From Sulfurirhabdus sp043759595 (GTDB lineage Bacteria > Pseudomonadota > Gammaproteobacteria > Burkholderiales > SMCO01): a stretch of DNA of 6,061 bases. Positions 5,839 to 6,061 of this stretch are shown in pieces. The notes under the pieces are model-generated. The model saw only the letters and a program-made list of their open reading frames with translations, searched no databases and was not told the DNA's origin. The position numbers were made by a program, and so were the translations under genes. Position 1 is the stretch's first letter. The number at the start of each line of letters is the position of its first letter. Location of the stretch: contig JAYVLG010000084.1 in the NCBI GenBank assembly GCA_043759595.1, positions 1 to 6,061 on the forward strand, read 5' to 3'.

Positions 5839-6061
5839 TCAAACACTCGTCATCGCCACCGTCTTGGTATTCAAATACGAATCCAGCGCCTCCGGCCCGC
5901 CTTCACTGCCATAGCCCGAATCCTTCACCCCACCAAACGGCAATTCAGCCCACGGCATCGCCGGTTGGTTGATCCAGAGCATGCCGGTTTGCACTTGGGC
6001 GCTTAACTGGTGCGCGTTCTTGATGCTGCTGGTGAAGGCGTAGGCGGACAGGCCGAAGGGC
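5839..6061 (-). CDS. Aldehyde dehydrogenase, NAD(P)-dependent succinate-semialdehyde type (C-terminal part)
   Basis: The reverse complement of the last 220 bases reads as an open frame of 73 codons ending in TGA at 5841-5839; the gene starts beyond the right edge. It begins PFGLSAYAFTSS and contains GMLWINQPAMPWAELPFGG, then VKDSGYGSEGGPEAL and SYLNTKTV before the stop. This is the conserved C-terminal oligomerisation and active-site-lid part of the aldehyde dehydrogenase superfamily. The SGYGSEGGPEAL...YLNTK pattern is typical of NAD(P)-dependent succinate-semialdehyde dehydrogenases of Burkholderiales, which oxidise succinate semialdehyde to succinate. The catalytic cysteine and glutamate lie outside the window. 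The GC-rich codon use contrasts sharply with the AT-rich operon to the left and marks this as resident chromosome. Confidence 0.88.
   Translation of the reverse strand, partial: PFGLSAYAFTSSIKNAHQLSAQVQTGMLWINQPAMPWAELPFGGVKDSGYGSEGGPEALDSYLNTKTVAMTSV

Overview
The window looks like a piece of a beta-proteobacterial chromosome, most likely Comamonadaceae/Burkholderiales. The flanking genes are GC-rich (a succinate-semialdehyde-type aldehyde dehydrogenase tail on the right, a DUF4188-type protein on the left), and the intergenic repeats contain AGCGCTAGAAGCTAT- and ATAGCTG-type words that I recall from dispersed repeats of that family. This placement rests on recollection and style of sequence, not on a search.

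Layout. Positions 1-112 hold the end of one repeat-like sequence and the left arm of an inverted repeat. A short plus-strand gene (219-698) encodes a DUF4188 / af470-like monooxygenase-family protein. The right arm of the inverted repeat follows it (711-752), so the gene sits in a roughly 0.7 kb cassette whose arms each fold into a hairpin. A perfect 16-bp palindrome (763-778) marks the change to an AT-rich block. That block (about 753-5838) holds three minus-strand genes in transcription order: a complete DNA cytosine-5 methyltransferase (5685-4633), a 944-residue protein joining a calcineurin-like metallophosphoesterase to an ORC/CDC6-like P-loop ATPase (4616-1782), and a 330-residue protein of unknown family (1785-793). 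The gaps are 16 bp and then a 4-bp GTGA overlap, so they almost certainly form one operon, read from a promoter in the 153-bp gap upstream of the methyltransferase. Beyond that gap the GC-rich 3' end of the aldehyde dehydrogenase gene runs off the window.

Interpretation. The operon is a good candidate for an anti-phage or restriction-modification-like system in which no classical restriction endonuclease is visible. The methyltransferase would mark host DNA, the phosphoesterase could be the nuclease or nucleotide-cleaving effector, the fused ATPase would gate or power it, and the third protein has features of a Rossmann-like sensor (a GTK motif near its C terminus that recalls CARF-type domains). 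The domain calls for the first two genes are firm; their joint function and the role of the third gene are inference. The AT-rich composition against GC-rich neighbours supports horizontal acquisition.
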